Below, one piece after another: positions 8,217 to 17,002 of a DNA stretch of 64,000 nucleotides (within the stretch, counting starts at the first letter, position 1; the number at the start of each line of letters is the position of its first letter). The stretch comes from an uncultured Mollicutes bacterium (GTDB taxonomy: Bacteria; Bacillota_I; Bacilli_A; RFN20; CAG-288). The stretch covers positions 186,001 through 250,000 of the forward strand of contig UQDS01000001.1 of assembly GCA_900539865.1 (NCBI GenBank), read 5' to 3'. The notes beneath the pieces are model-generated. The model was not told the DNA's origin. It did not search any database and worked only from the letters and a program-made list of their open reading frames with translations. A program made the position numbers and the translations under genes.

Positions 8217-9662
8217 ATGGCCGATAAAAAAGTTACCAGTATCACTTCCAAAAGCGAAAATATCACTCAGTGGTACACCGATGTCTGTCAAAAAGCGGAG
8301 TTGATGAGCTACGCAAAAACAAAAGGTTTTATCATCTATCGTCCCGATGGCTATGCCCTTTGGGAGGAAATACAGCATTATTTCGACAAAAAAATCAAAG
8401 CGTTGGGTGTTAGAAACGTCTATCTGCCTTCCTTGATTCCAATGTCCCTCTTGCAGAAAGAAAAAGACCACATTTCTGGCTTTGCCCCAGAATGTGCAGT
8501 TGTCACCCGCGGCGGAAATAAAACTCTTGCCGAAGAAATGGTTGTTCGTCCGACTTCAGAAACGCTCTTTTGTGATCACTTTAAGGATGTGGTCCACTCT
8601 TATAACGATCTTCCAGTCAAATACAATCAGTGGTGTTCTGTTGTCCGTTGGGAAAAAACCACTCGTCCTTTCTTGCGCGGATCAGAGTTCCTTTGGCAAG
8701 AAGGTCATACTCTTCACATCGATGAGACAGAAGCCCGCGCTTTTGCTCTTAGCATCTTAAGAGCTTACAACGACATGGGAAGAGATCTTTTGGCCATTCC
8801 TTTCCTTATGGGACAAAAACCGGCAAGTGAAAAATTCGCCGGTGCTTTAGAAACTTATACCATCGAAGGTATGATGCCCGATCATCAAGCCTTACAGTGT
8901 GGTACTACCCACTATCTTGGAACCGGCTTTTGCGAGGCTTATGGTATTAAATATTTAGGAAAAGATAATAAAATCGCTTATCCTCATTACACCTCTTGGG
9001 GTGTTTCTACTCGTCTTTTAGGCGCTTTGATCATGGTTCACGGAGATGATGAAGGCCTTGTTTTACCTCCGAAGATCGCACCGACACAAGCCGTGATCAT
9101 CCCGATTCGCATGGATAGCAATCCGGAAGTTTTAAAGAAGGCCAAAGAGATTGAAGCCATCTTAAATGATGCGGATGTTCGCGTCTATTTAGATGACAGC
9201 AATAAGGCCCCCGGTTGGAAGTTTGCCCAATATGAAATGAAAGGCACTCCTATCCGCATTGAACTTGGTCCTAAGGACTTAGAAAAAGGCCAAGTCATGG
9301 TCACAAAGCGTTACAACGGCGAAAAAGTCGCCTTACCGATTGACTCTTTAGCAAAAGAAATTCCGCTTTTACTCAATACCATCCACGAAGGTATGTATCA
9401 AAAAGCGTTGGATTTACTCAATCAACACATCTATGAGTGCCACAATTATGACGAAATTAAAGATGTTATTTCCAACCAAAAAGGATTTGCTAAGATGATG
9501 GTGAAATCTTCTTTAGAAGAAGAAGTAGAAGCCAAGATGAAAGAAGAGTTTAACGCAACTCCCCGCGTCATGCCTTTTGACCAAAGAGGATTCCAAACCA
9601 AGGATTCTTTCACTGGTGAAGAAGGTGCAGATACTGTCATCATCTTTGCTCGCGCCTATTAA
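8217..9662 (+). CDS. proS: Prolyl-tRNA synthetase, archaeal/eukaryotic type
   Basis: Charges tRNA-Pro. The 481-residue length, absence of the bacterial insertion (editing) domain, and motif 2 region TRPFLRGSEFLWQEGHT identify the archaeal-type ProS found in some Bacillota and mycoplasmas. Motif 1 and the proline pocket lie in the first 200 residues, an anticodon-binding domain follows (residues 285-390), and the protein ends in the type-specific Tyr (IIFARAY). The ribosome binding site overlaps the end of the EAL-like gene (AAGGAGTAAATAAAT), 2 bases apart. Proofreading of mischarged Ala would need a separate protein, not seen in this window. Confidence 0.95.
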   Translation: MADKKVTSITSKSENITQWYTDVCQKAELMSYAKTKGFIIYRPDGYALWEEIQHYFDKKIKALGVRNVYLPSLIPMSLLQKEKDHISGFAPECAVVTRGGNKTLAEEMVVRPTSETLFCDHFKDVVHSYNDLPVKYNQWCSVVRWEKTTRPFLRGSEFLWQEGHTLHIDETEARAFALSILRAYNDMGRDLLAIPFLMGQKPASEKFAGALETYTIEGMMPDHQALQCGTTHYLGTGFCEAYGIKYLGKDNKIAYPHYTSWGVSTRLLGALIMVHGDDEGLVLPPKIAPTQAVIIPIRMDSNPEVLKKAKEIEAILNDADVRVYLDDSNKAPGWKFAQYEMKGTPIRIELGPKDLEKGQVMVTKRYNGEKVALPIDSLAKEIPLLLNTIHEGMYQKALDLLNQHIYECHNYDEIKDVISNQKGFAKMMVKSSLEEEVEAKMKEEFNATPRVMPFDQRGFQTKDSFTGEEGADTVIIFARAY

Positions 9663-9690
9663 ATCTATCGAATAAGAAAGGAATACGCTT

Positions 9691-11457
9691 ATGAATATTT
9701 ATGATGCTCGTGTAGAAAAGCTGCAGGCCTGGATGAAGGCAAATGGCATCAAATCTTATGTCATTCCTTGCACCGACCCTCATATGTCGGAAGAATGTTG
9801 TGATCACTATCTTGCAGAGCGCTTCTATTTTTGCCCCTTCCACGGTGCCGGTTCTCTTCTCGTCACACTTGATCACTATTACATTTACACGGACGGCCGC
9901 TTCTGGACAGAGGCGGAAGAAGTTTTGAAAGGGACAAGCTGTATTTTGGTTTATGCCGGAAAAACAGGGGTTCCCTCGATGCAACAGTTCATCAAAGAAA
10001 ACGATCTATATCCGTTAGGCCTTGACTCTAGCCTCTTTAGTTTAGGAGAGCTTCGTTCTTTCTATTTGGATGAAGAAAAGAAGATCTATCATCTTTCTTA
10101 TCGAAACCACATTGAAAATCTTCCGTCCATGCCCAAAGGAAAAATTTTCCGCCTCGATGACTCTTTGCTCACTCTCTCCTTAAGAGAAAGAGTTCACAAT
10201 GCCTTTATGGAAGCAAAAAAAGTTTCCGCCAAAGCACTTGTTGTCACAATGCTCGATGACGTAGCTTATCTGTTAGGTTATCGCGGAAGCGATATTGAAT
10301 GCACACCTGTATTCTATAGTTATGGTTACATCGATGAAAGTGAAAACTTCCATCTGTTTATCGATTTAGAAAAATTGCCCGAAGATTTCCAAGAAGATGG
10401 TGTCATCGTTCATCCTTATGATGAATTCATTCCTTTCCTTCAAGAACGCAAAGACATTCCTACCTCCATTGACCCTGTCTTGACAAACTCCTTCATCTGC
10501 TCCAAACTCACTCGCCCCATCTATCAAGCAAGTCCTGTCTACAACCAAAAAGCCATCAAAGGAAAAGTAGAAATTGAAAACACCAAAAGAATTCAAGCGA
10601 TTGATGGTATCGCTGTCTTAAAGTTGATGAAATATGTGGATGATCATCTAGAAGATGGTGATTTAAACGAATATTCTTTAGCCTGTTATTTAGATGAAGA
10701 AAGAAAGAAACATCCGCTTTGTTTTGACCTTTCCTTCCCAACAATCGCTGCTGTCGATAGCAATGCTGCGATGATGCATTATGCGCCGAGTCAAACCGTT
10801 CACTCTCCTTTGACCAAAGACAACCAGCTCCTTTTGGTAGATTCTGGCGGTCAATATTACGGAGGTACAACAGATACTACTAGAACATTCTTAACAAGCG
10901 AAAATGTCTCTGATGAGGTTAAGACTGCATACACCCTCACATTAAAGAGCCAAATCGCTTTATCCACCGTTATCTTTGAAAAAGGATGTTCTGGCGTTTC
11001 CTTAGACATTCTCGCACGCCAAGTGATGTGGAAAGAAGGTCTTGATTATAAATGTGGTACTGGACATGGCGTTGGCTATATCTCTTGTGTCCATGAAGGA
11101 CCCGTCAGCTTCCGCTATCACAATCGCCCTGGTACAAGCGATGGTCAGATTTTAACTCCTGGCAATATCATCACGATTGAACCTGGTGTTTATAAAGCGC
11201 ACAAATTTGGCATCCGCTTAGAAAACGATGCCTTAGTTGTCCCTGCTTTTGAAACCGAAGATGGTATCTTCTACAAGTTAGAGATGATCACCTACTGCCC
11301 TTATGACAGACGCGGTATCAAATTAGAGATGTTAACCGAAGAGGAAATCGCTTGGGTGGATAACTACCATCAGCAAGTCTACACTCTTCTTGCTCCCATT
11401 TGTGATGATGACGCACTTCTTTCTTACCTTAAGAAACAGTGTGCTCCTTTAAGATAA
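9691..11457 (+). CDS. pepP: Xaa-Pro aminopeptidase, M24B family
   Basis: A 588-residue cytosolic metallopeptidase that removes N-terminal residues before proline. The length fits the three-domain eukaryotic-like form, with two creatinase-like N-terminal domains and a C-terminal pita-bread domain. The five metal ligands are visible: Asp in LLVDSGGQYY (about 383), Asp in TTDTTRTF (about 394), His in GHGVGY (about 457), Glu in TIEPGVY (about 496) and Glu in IRLENDAL (about 510). It sits 28 bases after proS with an AAAGGA site, and the trmL start follows 1 base after its stop. Confidence 0.93.
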   Translation: MNIYDARVEKLQAWMKANGIKSYVIPCTDPHMSEECCDHYLAERFYFCPFHGAGSLLVTLDHYYIYTDGRFWTEAEEVLKGTSCILVYAGKTGVPSMQQFIKENDLYPLGLDSSLFSLGELRSFYLDEEKKIYHLSYRNHIENLPSMPKGKIFRLDDSLLTLSLRERVHNAFMEAKKVSAKALVVTMLDDVAYLLGYRGSDIECTPVFYSYGYIDESENFHLFIDLEKLPEDFQEDGVIVHPYDEFIPFLQERKDIPTSIDPVLTNSFICSKLTRPIYQASPVYNQKAIKGKVEIENTKRIQAIDGIAVLKLMKYVDDHLEDGDLNEYSLACYLDEERKKHPLCFDLSFPTIAAVDSNAAMMHYAPSQTVHSPLTKDNQLLLVDSGGQYYGGTTDTTRTFLTSENVSDEVKTAYTLTLKSQIALSTVIFEKGCSGVSLDILARQVMWKEGLDYKCGTGHGVGYISCVHEGPVSFRYHNRPGTSDGQILTPGNIITIEPGVYKAHKFGIRLENDALVVPAFETEDGIFYKLEMITYCPYDRRGIKLEMLTEEEIAWVDNYHQQVYTLLAPICDDDALLSYLKKQCAPLR

Positions 11458-11458
11458 T

Positions 11459-11977
11459 ATGAATCGCGTTGTCTTATTTCAGCCTGAGAAGCCAGCAAAT
11501 GTCGGCAATATCATCCGCACTTGTATGGCTTTCGATTGTAAATTGACGATCATTGGTCCGCTGACTTTTTCTCTTGATGACAAAGCGTTTAAACGCGCTG
11601 AAATGGATTATGCCATCGGATTTGATATCGAAAGAATCGAGACAATCGAAGAATTTTTAAAAATCCACGGTCATGAAGATGGTTATTATGTCACCCGTTA
11701 TAGCGAAAAAACCTATTGTGACTTTGATTTTTCGAGCGTCAGTAAGAATCATTGGTTCATGTTCGGAAGAGAATCTACTGGCATTCCCAAAGAAGTTTTA
11801 AAGCAGCATTATGAAAAAACAATGCGCATTCCTATGGCAATCGATGCTCGCAGTTTAAATCTTTCTAATTCTGTCGCTATTGTTCTATCGGAAGCGTTGC
11901 GCCAACAAGATTTCTTTAATTTAAGCACGACAGAAACGATCAAAGGGAAAGATTTTTTAAAAAATTTCCCAGAATAA
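11459..11977 (+). CDS. trmL: tRNA (cytidine(34)-2'-O)-methyltransferase
   Basis: A 172-residue SPOUT methyltransferase with the three trefoil-knot motifs: NVGNIIRTC near the start, FGRESTGIPKEVL in the middle, and MRIPM with RSLNLSNSVAIVLSEALRQ at the end. The size fits TrmL/CspR, which methylates the wobble base of tRNA-Leu species. It begins 1 base after the peptidase stop, so it is probably translated by coupling; no separate strong ribosome binding site is visible. Confidence 0.92.
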   Translation: MNRVVLFQPEKPANVGNIIRTCMAFDCKLTIIGPLTFSLDDKAFKRAEMDYAIGFDIERIETIEEFLKIHGHEDGYYVTRYSEKTYCDFDFSSVSKNHWFMFGRESTGIPKEVLKQHYEKTMRIPMAIDARSLNLSNSVAIVLSEALRQQDFFNLSTTETIKGKDFLKNFPE

Positions 11978-11995
11978 AATTAAACGTTTGTCAAC

Positions 11996-12024
11996 TTGTA
12001 ATCACCTAAAAAAACATGTAAGAT
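11996..12024 (+). promoter_or_regulatory. Promoter of the 12.0 kb RNA
   Basis: TTGTAA (11996-12001) and TAAGAT (12019-12024) are spaced by 17 bases, placing a start site near 12030. It lies just after the trmL stop. Confidence 0.65.
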
Positions 12025-12029
12025 AAAGG

Positions 12030-12207
12030 TGTCTAGAATATGCGCGTTTCCGACACACATATTTAGGAGTCTTTAATTGCCGATTCTGTTGTCGAAAGCC
12101 TAACTTGATTAGGAATCCTGATGAATCCGCTCAAGACCCCACCTTATCATAAGGGAAAACAGATTAAATTCTAGATGGGGCTACCTTTGGTAGCCTCTTT
12201 TCTTTTT
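12030..12207 (+). ncRNA. Unassigned structured RNA, possibly 6S-like or a tkt leader
   Basis: An untranslated stretch of about 175 bases with its own promoter and a strong terminator. Near the 5' end, TCTAGAAT (12032-12039) pairs exactly with ATTCTAGA (12168-12175) just before the terminator, closing the whole RNA. Inside are two small hairpins, CCTAA-CTTGA-TTAGG and CCTTA-TCA-TAAGG. A long closing stem around a loose interior suits 6S RNA, but I cannot match a 6S, SRP, RNase P or known riboswitch consensus. It could instead be an attenuating leader of tkt, whose start is about 100 bases downstream. Confidence 0.5.
12177..12207 (+). terminator. Terminator of the 12.0 kb RNA
   Basis: GGCTACC-TTT-GGTAGCC followed by TCTTTTCTTTTT, a classical intrinsic terminator. 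Confidence 0.85.
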
Positions 12208-12310
12208 AACTAAAATATTTTCGTCAATTTTTGTAGTATATTTCTCCTTAGCAAGTGTGAATATAAGCTTTCTTGTGGTAAAATATCTTCAACAATAGGA
12301 GGAAGTATTT

Positions 12311-14278
12311 ATGAATTACGATAAGATTGCCCTTGCGACACTCCGCGGATTGTCCTTGGACATGATTTGCAAAGCAAAAAGCGGACATCCTGGCATGGCT
12401 TTATCCGCTGCGCCTTTGATTTATACGCTCTTTTCTCGCCATTTAAATGCCAATCCGGAAGATCCTAATTGGATCAACCGCGACCGCTTTGTCCTTTCTG
12501 CAGGACATGGCTCTGCCCTTTTATATGCCACCTTACATCTTGCCGGTTATCATCTTCCGATGGAACAACTCATGCAATTCCGTCAGTTAGGATCTTTGAC
12601 TCCTGGTCACCCTGAATATGGTCACACCCCTGGTGTCGATGCAACTGCTGGTCCTTTAGGTATGGGTATTTCTCAAGCGGTCGGCTTAGCTTTTGCAGAA
12701 GCCCACTTACCTGCGATTTACAAGGAAGGTGAACGCTTAGTCAACCACTACACTTATGTCCTTTCTGGTGACGGATGCTTGGAAGAAGGCATTTCACAAG
12801 AAGCGATTTCTCTTGCTGGCTTACAGCATTTAAACAAATTGATTCTTTTATATGATTTCAACAATTGCACTTTAGACGGCCCGCTTTCCAATTCTTCTTT
12901 AGAAGATACCAAGGGAAGATTCCTCGCTGCGAAATGGAACGTTTTGGAAGTCAAAGACGGCAATGACATCGATGAAATTGATCGCGCCATCACCCAAGCA
13001 AAGACCTCTTCGACACAACCTACCATCATCATTTGCCATACTACCATCGGTTATGGTTCTCCTCTCAGCGGCAGTCACAAGAGCCACGGCAAAGCCTTCT
13101 CCGCTGAAGAAGTTGTCAAAACAAAAGAAAATCTTGGTCTTTCCTTCCCCGCTTTCCAAGTTCCGGAAGAAGCATATATCGCTTTCCGTGAATCTTTCAT
13201 CCTTCGCGGAAAAGAAAAATACGACGCTTACTTTGCCGACATGAAAAAGTACGAAGAAAGCTATCCGGAAGAATACAAGCGCTTTACTAGCTTTGAACAC
13301 AACGATGTTTCTCCCTATATCTTCAAAGGCGCACCCAAATACGAATCCGGTTTCTCTGATGCAACCAGAAACATTTCTCAGGCACTTCTCAATATTGTTG
13401 CAGATGAGCTTCCTAACCTCTTTGGCGGTGCTGCAGACGTCGCAGAATCCGTCAAAACAAACGTCAAGAAGTTCACTGACTTTACTCCCGAAAACAGAGC
13501 AGGTCAAAATATCAATTTCGGTATCCGCGAATTCGCAATGGCCGGAATTCAAAACGGTATTCTTCTCCACGGCGGTTTAAGAACCTATGTCGGTTGTTTC
13601 TTAGTTTTTGCTGACTATATGAAATCGGCAATCCGTATGTCTGCTATGGAAAAGATCCCTGCGATTTATCTCTTCAGTCATGACTCTATCGCTGTCGGCG
13701 AAGATGGCCCGACTCATCAGCCGATTGAACAGCTCTCCATGCTCAGAAGCATTCCTGACTTTACTGTATATCGTCCTGGTGATGCCATTGAATGTGCAGC
13801 TGCTTATCACTATGCTTTCACGCAAAAAGATAGACCGACTGCAATCATCCTCTCTCGTCAAAACTTAACAACCCCAAGCGGTGTCTCCTTCGAAGGAGCA
13901 TTAAAGGGTGGCTATATTGTCTCCAAAGAACAAAAAGATGCTGCTTTAACACTCATCGCCACCGGTTCTGAAGTCAATACTGCTATCAGTATTCAAAAGA
14001 TGTTGTTAAGCGAAGGTATTGACACACGTGTTGTCTCCTTACCTGCCTTTGATGTCTTTGATCGTCAAAGCGAAGAGTACAAGAAAGAAGTCTTTGGTCT
14101 CCCCTATGAAAAAAGAGTTTTCTTAGAAATGGGTAAGACTGACGGACTTTACAAATATGCCGCTCATGTCTTCGGCATTGATACCTTTGGCGAATCCGCA
14201 CCTGCCAATCAAGTCATGAATGACTTAGGATATACTCCTGAAGTATTAGCAGAGAAGATCGCAAATTTCGTCAAATAA
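12311..14278 (+). CDS. tkt: Transketolase
   Basis: A 655-residue thiamine-diphosphate enzyme of the non-oxidative pentose phosphate pathway that moves two-carbon units between sugar phosphates. Visible are the N-terminal KSGHPGMALSAAP, the cofactor motif GDGCLEEGISQEA (about residue 153) ending in the NN of DFNN, the catalytic pyrimidine-domain stretch NFGIREFAMAGI, and HDSIAVGEDGPTHQPIEQL. Length and domain order are normal. The ribosome binding site is TAGGAGGAAG. It follows the 12.0 kb RNA, which may control it, and has its own terminator. Confidence 0.96.
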   Translation: MNYDKIALATLRGLSLDMICKAKSGHPGMALSAAPLIYTLFSRHLNANPEDPNWINRDRFVLSAGHGSALLYATLHLAGYHLPMEQLMQFRQLGSLTPGHPEYGHTPGVDATAGPLGMGISQAVGLAFAEAHLPAIYKEGERLVNHYTYVLSGDGCLEEGISQEAISLAGLQHLNKLILLYDFNNCTLDGPLSNSSLEDTKGRFLAAKWNVLEVKDGNDIDEIDRAITQAKTSSTQPTIIICHTTIGYGSPLSGSHKSHGKAFSAEEVVKTKENLGLSFPAFQVPEEAYIAFRESFILRGKEKYDAYFADMKKYEESYPEEYKRFTSFEHNDVSPYIFKGAPKYESGFSDATRNISQALLNIVADELPNLFGGAADVAESVKTNVKKFTDFTPENRAGQNINFGIREFAMAGIQNGILLHGGLRTYVGCFLVFADYMKSAIRMSAMEKIPAIYLFSHDSIAVGEDGPTHQPIEQLSMLRSIPDFTVYRPGDAIECAAAYHYAFTQKDRPTAIILSRQNLTTPSGVSFEGALKGGYIVSKEQKDAALTLIATGSEVNTAISIQKMLLSEGIDTRVVSLPAFDVFDRQSEEYKKEVFGLPYEKRVFLEMGKTDGLYKYAAHVFGIDTFGESAPANQVMNDLGYTPEVLAEKIANFVK

Positions 14279-14290
14279 AATAGCAATTAT

Positions 14291-14340
14291 AAAACGCATA
14301 ACAAGATAGATTTCTTTTCTAAATTGTCATGCGTTTTTTA
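14291..14340 (+). terminator. Terminator after tkt
   Basis: AAAACGCAT pairs with ATGCGTTTT, extended by ACAA/TTGT, and the 3' arm runs into TTTTTT. Confidence 0.75.
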
Positions 14341-14413
14341 TTTTGTTGTATAAAATCTCAAAAGGATACCAATAGGGATTGAAAGTAGGAGCAATCCTAA
14401 TGAGGTATACAAC

Positions 14414-15470
14414 ATGAGCAAAAAGCAAAAAGTCGGCGTTGGAATTTCACTTGTTTCATTGATCAGTTTAATCGGCCTTAGTATTTTCAGTAAGCCTGTT
14501 TACTCTCAAGGAAACAGTGAAATGCTTGTCGTTTCGCCAGTAAACGGGCTACAAATTATCAAACAAGCAATAAGTGAAGATGGCAATACCATGGAAGTCA
14601 TTTTCCGTGTTTTGCCTGCAAAGCCAAATGATATTCATTTCAACAGCTATCTCTCTTGGAATGAAACTGCTAATCCTGATTTCGAATCATCAAATTGGTA
14701 TGTAGATAAAAACCCAGAAGAATACATGAATTATTTGTTAGATGATCAGCAAAATAAAATTACATTTTCCTGTTTACAGCCATTCGGAACCTAAATGATC
14801 TTCCATCTGTCATGCCAAGAAAACCCTAATGTCACTGCCATTTTAAAAATCGATTATGCCCGAAATCAATTAGAAAAAGCAAAACTTGAAATCACCAATA
14901 CGACACTGTCAGACAAGAAAAAAAATCCAGGTGAAGAAAGTTTTGCCAAAATACTCCATCGGCACTGTAGGAGAAAGACCAAGCGATAAATTCACATTGA
15001 GAAAAGAATTCAAGGCTTCCAGCAACACAAAGTACTTAGACCTTTTCTGTAACCCAACCACCGTCGGTCTTTATTCACAAGAGTGGCATTACCAAGATCA
15101 AAAATACACAAATATCGATCTTTTAAAAGCTGCAGTGAGTCAAAATGTCGAACAGTACATCAAAAGTTTGATTGAATTTGAAGACAAAGCAAAGGCGTTC
15201 TCCTATGAAGAATTTAAAGCGTTGTTCACCTACAAATTCCCTGTCTACAGCTATGGTGGAAGACTCGTTTTCTCAAGTGAATCCACGATGCTTTATTCCT
15301 TTTTAGACGGCTATGAAAAATTAAGAAACGAAAAGGGCGGTTTTTGTGGAATCGCCCAATACGACAACGATGAACCGACAACATTCTTTGTCGACTTTTC
15401 TATTACAGCCGAAACCATCACCGGAATCGATTTTGGGGAAAATCAAGATGGTATTGTTTTTAACAGATAA
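14414..15470 (+). pseudogene. Disrupted gene for an unknown exported or membrane-anchored protein
   Basis: The first frame codes 126 residues with an N-terminal hydrophobic signal or anchor (VGVGISLVSLISLIGLSIF) and stops at TAA after QPFGT. Coding continues in the same frame (NPNVTAILKIDYARNQLEKA), then shifts by one base at the A8 run near 14920 and goes on to the stop at 15470 (KKVLPKYSIGTVGERPSDKF onward). Removing one A joins these frames. Between 14787 and 14825 another frame reads NLNDLPSVMPRK, so small indels may explain the stop too. The family is not recognised. The last 11 bases overlap the convergent sdaA end. Confidence 0.6.
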
Positions 15471-16671
15471 TCACCTTCGCTAATCCACCGAGAGAAGTTT
15501 CTTTTAAATCACTGGAAAGCTTATCCCCTGTGTCTCGCATCGCTTTGATCACGTTGTCAAAAGACACTCTGTTTTTTCGATAAGCGCTGATATCCTTAGC
15601 AAAAAGGTAACTAGCATAAGCGTGAATCGATGCCATTGCATTTCTTTCAATACAGGGGATTTGAACATATCCATTGACCGGATCACAAGTCAAGCCAAGA
15701 AAATGTTCCATCGCGACTTCTGCCCCGTATTCAATCTGTTGATTGTTTAAATTATTCAGATAACAAAGACTGGACGCCGCAAAAGAAGCCGCAGAACCTA
15801 TCTCTGCTTGGCAACCTAAAAGCGCTCCGGAAAGAGAGGCGTTTTGTTTGATAAAATCACAGACCAAAGCACCGACAAGATATGCCTTTACAAGGCGCTC
15901 TAACGACACGTGCAAATTCTTGTATTCATAGTAAAGAACCGCAGGAACAACGCCTGCCGAACCACAAGTGGGAGCCGTGATTACCATATCGCCGCGCGCG
16001 TTTGCTTCTGCTGTTGCATACGCATATGCAGTCAGATACAAAATGCGTTTTTCACCCGGATCAGATGTTTCTTGCGCTTTGTTTCTAATGTGATTGGAGA
16101 CCGCTTTTAATTTCAATTCTCCCGGGAGAAGAGAAAGGTCCTCTAACGAGCGTTCAATCGTTTGAAAGGAAGATAAAAGCTGTTCTTTTCCATAAGTGAA
16201 AATATCTGGATCTTCAAAAGTAGTGACCAGCTCATACATGTCTTCAATTTTGTTTTCTTCCATATAAATTGTCATTTCTGAAAACGTGTTGAACGGATAA
16301 ACATCTTTTTCTTCATAATGACCGCCTTCTTTCATAAAGGCACCACCGCCGATAGAGAGATAACGCTGGGAGTAAACAGTGCCGTTTTTATAGCGAGCTG
16401 CACAGGTCATCGTATTTGGATGTGTCAGCCCTTTTAAAACTGGATCAAAGTGAATTTCGCAAGGATACCCGTGTAAGGCTTTTTCGATGATTCTATCCGT
16501 AAAATGTCCTTTTCCTGTCAAGGCAAGAGAACCGTATAAAGTAACATCGATTTTCTCTACTTCCTCGCGATCAATTTCACTTAAAAATTGCTGGACAATA
16601 CGAAAAGGACCAATCGTATGGGAAGAAGAAGGACCGGGTCCTTGAATTAAGAGTGATTTTAATGTTTTCAT
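15460..16671 (-). CDS. sdaA: L-serine dehydratase, iron-sulfur type, single chain
   Basis: Deaminates L-serine to pyruvate and ammonia. The 403-residue chain contains the beta domain (GPGPSSSHTIGP near residue 11) followed by the alpha domain (TAPTCGSAGVVPAVLYYE), so both parts of two-subunit Bacillota enzymes are fused here. Cysteines in APTCGSAG, GLTCDPVNG and VQIPCIERN are the expected 4Fe-4S ligands. It is slightly shorter than E. coli SdaA (about 450). It is convergent with the pseudogene on the plus strand. Confidence 0.93.
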   Translation of the reverse strand: MKTLKSLLIQGPGPSSSHTIGPFRIVQQFLSEIDREEVEKIDVTLYGSLALTGKGHFTDRIIEKALHGYPCEIHFDPVLKGLTHPNTMTCAARYKNGTVYSQRYLSIGGGAFMKEGGHYEEKDVYPFNTFSEMTIYMEENKIEDMYELVTTFEDPDIFTYGKEQLLSSFQTIERSLEDLSLLPGELKLKAVSNHIRNKAQETSDPGEKRILYLTAYAYATAEANARGDMVITAPTCGSAGVVPAVLYYEYKNLHVSLERLVKAYLVGALVCDFIKQNASLSGALLGCQAEIGSAASFAASSLCYLNNLNNQQIEYGAEVAMEHFLGLTCDPVNGYVQIPCIERNAMASIHAYASYLFAKDISAYRKNRVSFDNVIKAMRDTGDKLSSDLKETSLGGLAKVIIC

Positions 16672-16696
16672 AATTATATTGTACTAAAAAACAATA

Positions 16697-16737
16697 AAAA
16701 AAGGATGCATAACAATATATTATGCATCCTATTTTTT
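16697..16737 (-). terminator. Terminator after rpsU
   Basis: GGATGCATA pairs with TATGCATCC, with A-runs before and T-runs after, so it can act both ways. It lies directly downstream of rpsU on the minus strand. Confidence 0.8.
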
Positions 16738-16741
16738 CGCC

Positions 16742-16912
16742 TTAATGTTTTCTTCTGGCGTTTTCAGACTTAAGCTTTCTCTTAAGACCTTTCTTAAGGA
16801 AGAAATCGTGTTTACGATAGTCTGCAATCGTTCCGGCTTTATTAACCTGGCGCTTAAAACGTCTCATGGCGCCATCTAAGTTTTCGCCTTCTCTGACAAT
16901 AGTCTTGGGCAT
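16742..16912 (-). CDS. rpsU: 30S ribosomal protein S21
   Basis: A 56-residue basic protein beginning MPKTIVREGENLDGAMRRFK and ending KRKLKSENARRKH, the standard S21 pattern. S21 joins late in small-subunit assembly near the anti-Shine-Dalgarno end of 16S rRNA. An AAGGTG ribosome binding site precedes the ATG. It forms a single-gene unit bounded by a terminator. Confidence 0.96.
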   Translation of the reverse strand: MPKTIVREGENLDGAMRRFKRQVNKAGTIADYRKHDFFLKKGLKRKLKSENARRKH

Positions 16913-17002
16913 GAATTCTCACCTTCTTTCTAAATGCCGAATAAAATTATACAATTTAACCATCAATAATTCAACAAAATATTTTAAAACTACCTTATTT
17001 CA

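Noticed and set aside
12090..12145. Hammerhead ribozyme core (CTGATGA and GAAA both present in the 12.0 kb RNA)
   Set aside because: The GAAA precedes CTGATGA and no stem I fits between the cleavage site and CTGATGA; stem III is poorly paired.
12899..13570. Minus-strand frame of 223 codons inside tkt
   Set aside because: Shadow of the transketolase gene; no start signal, and Phe/Cys-rich composition typical of antisense frames.
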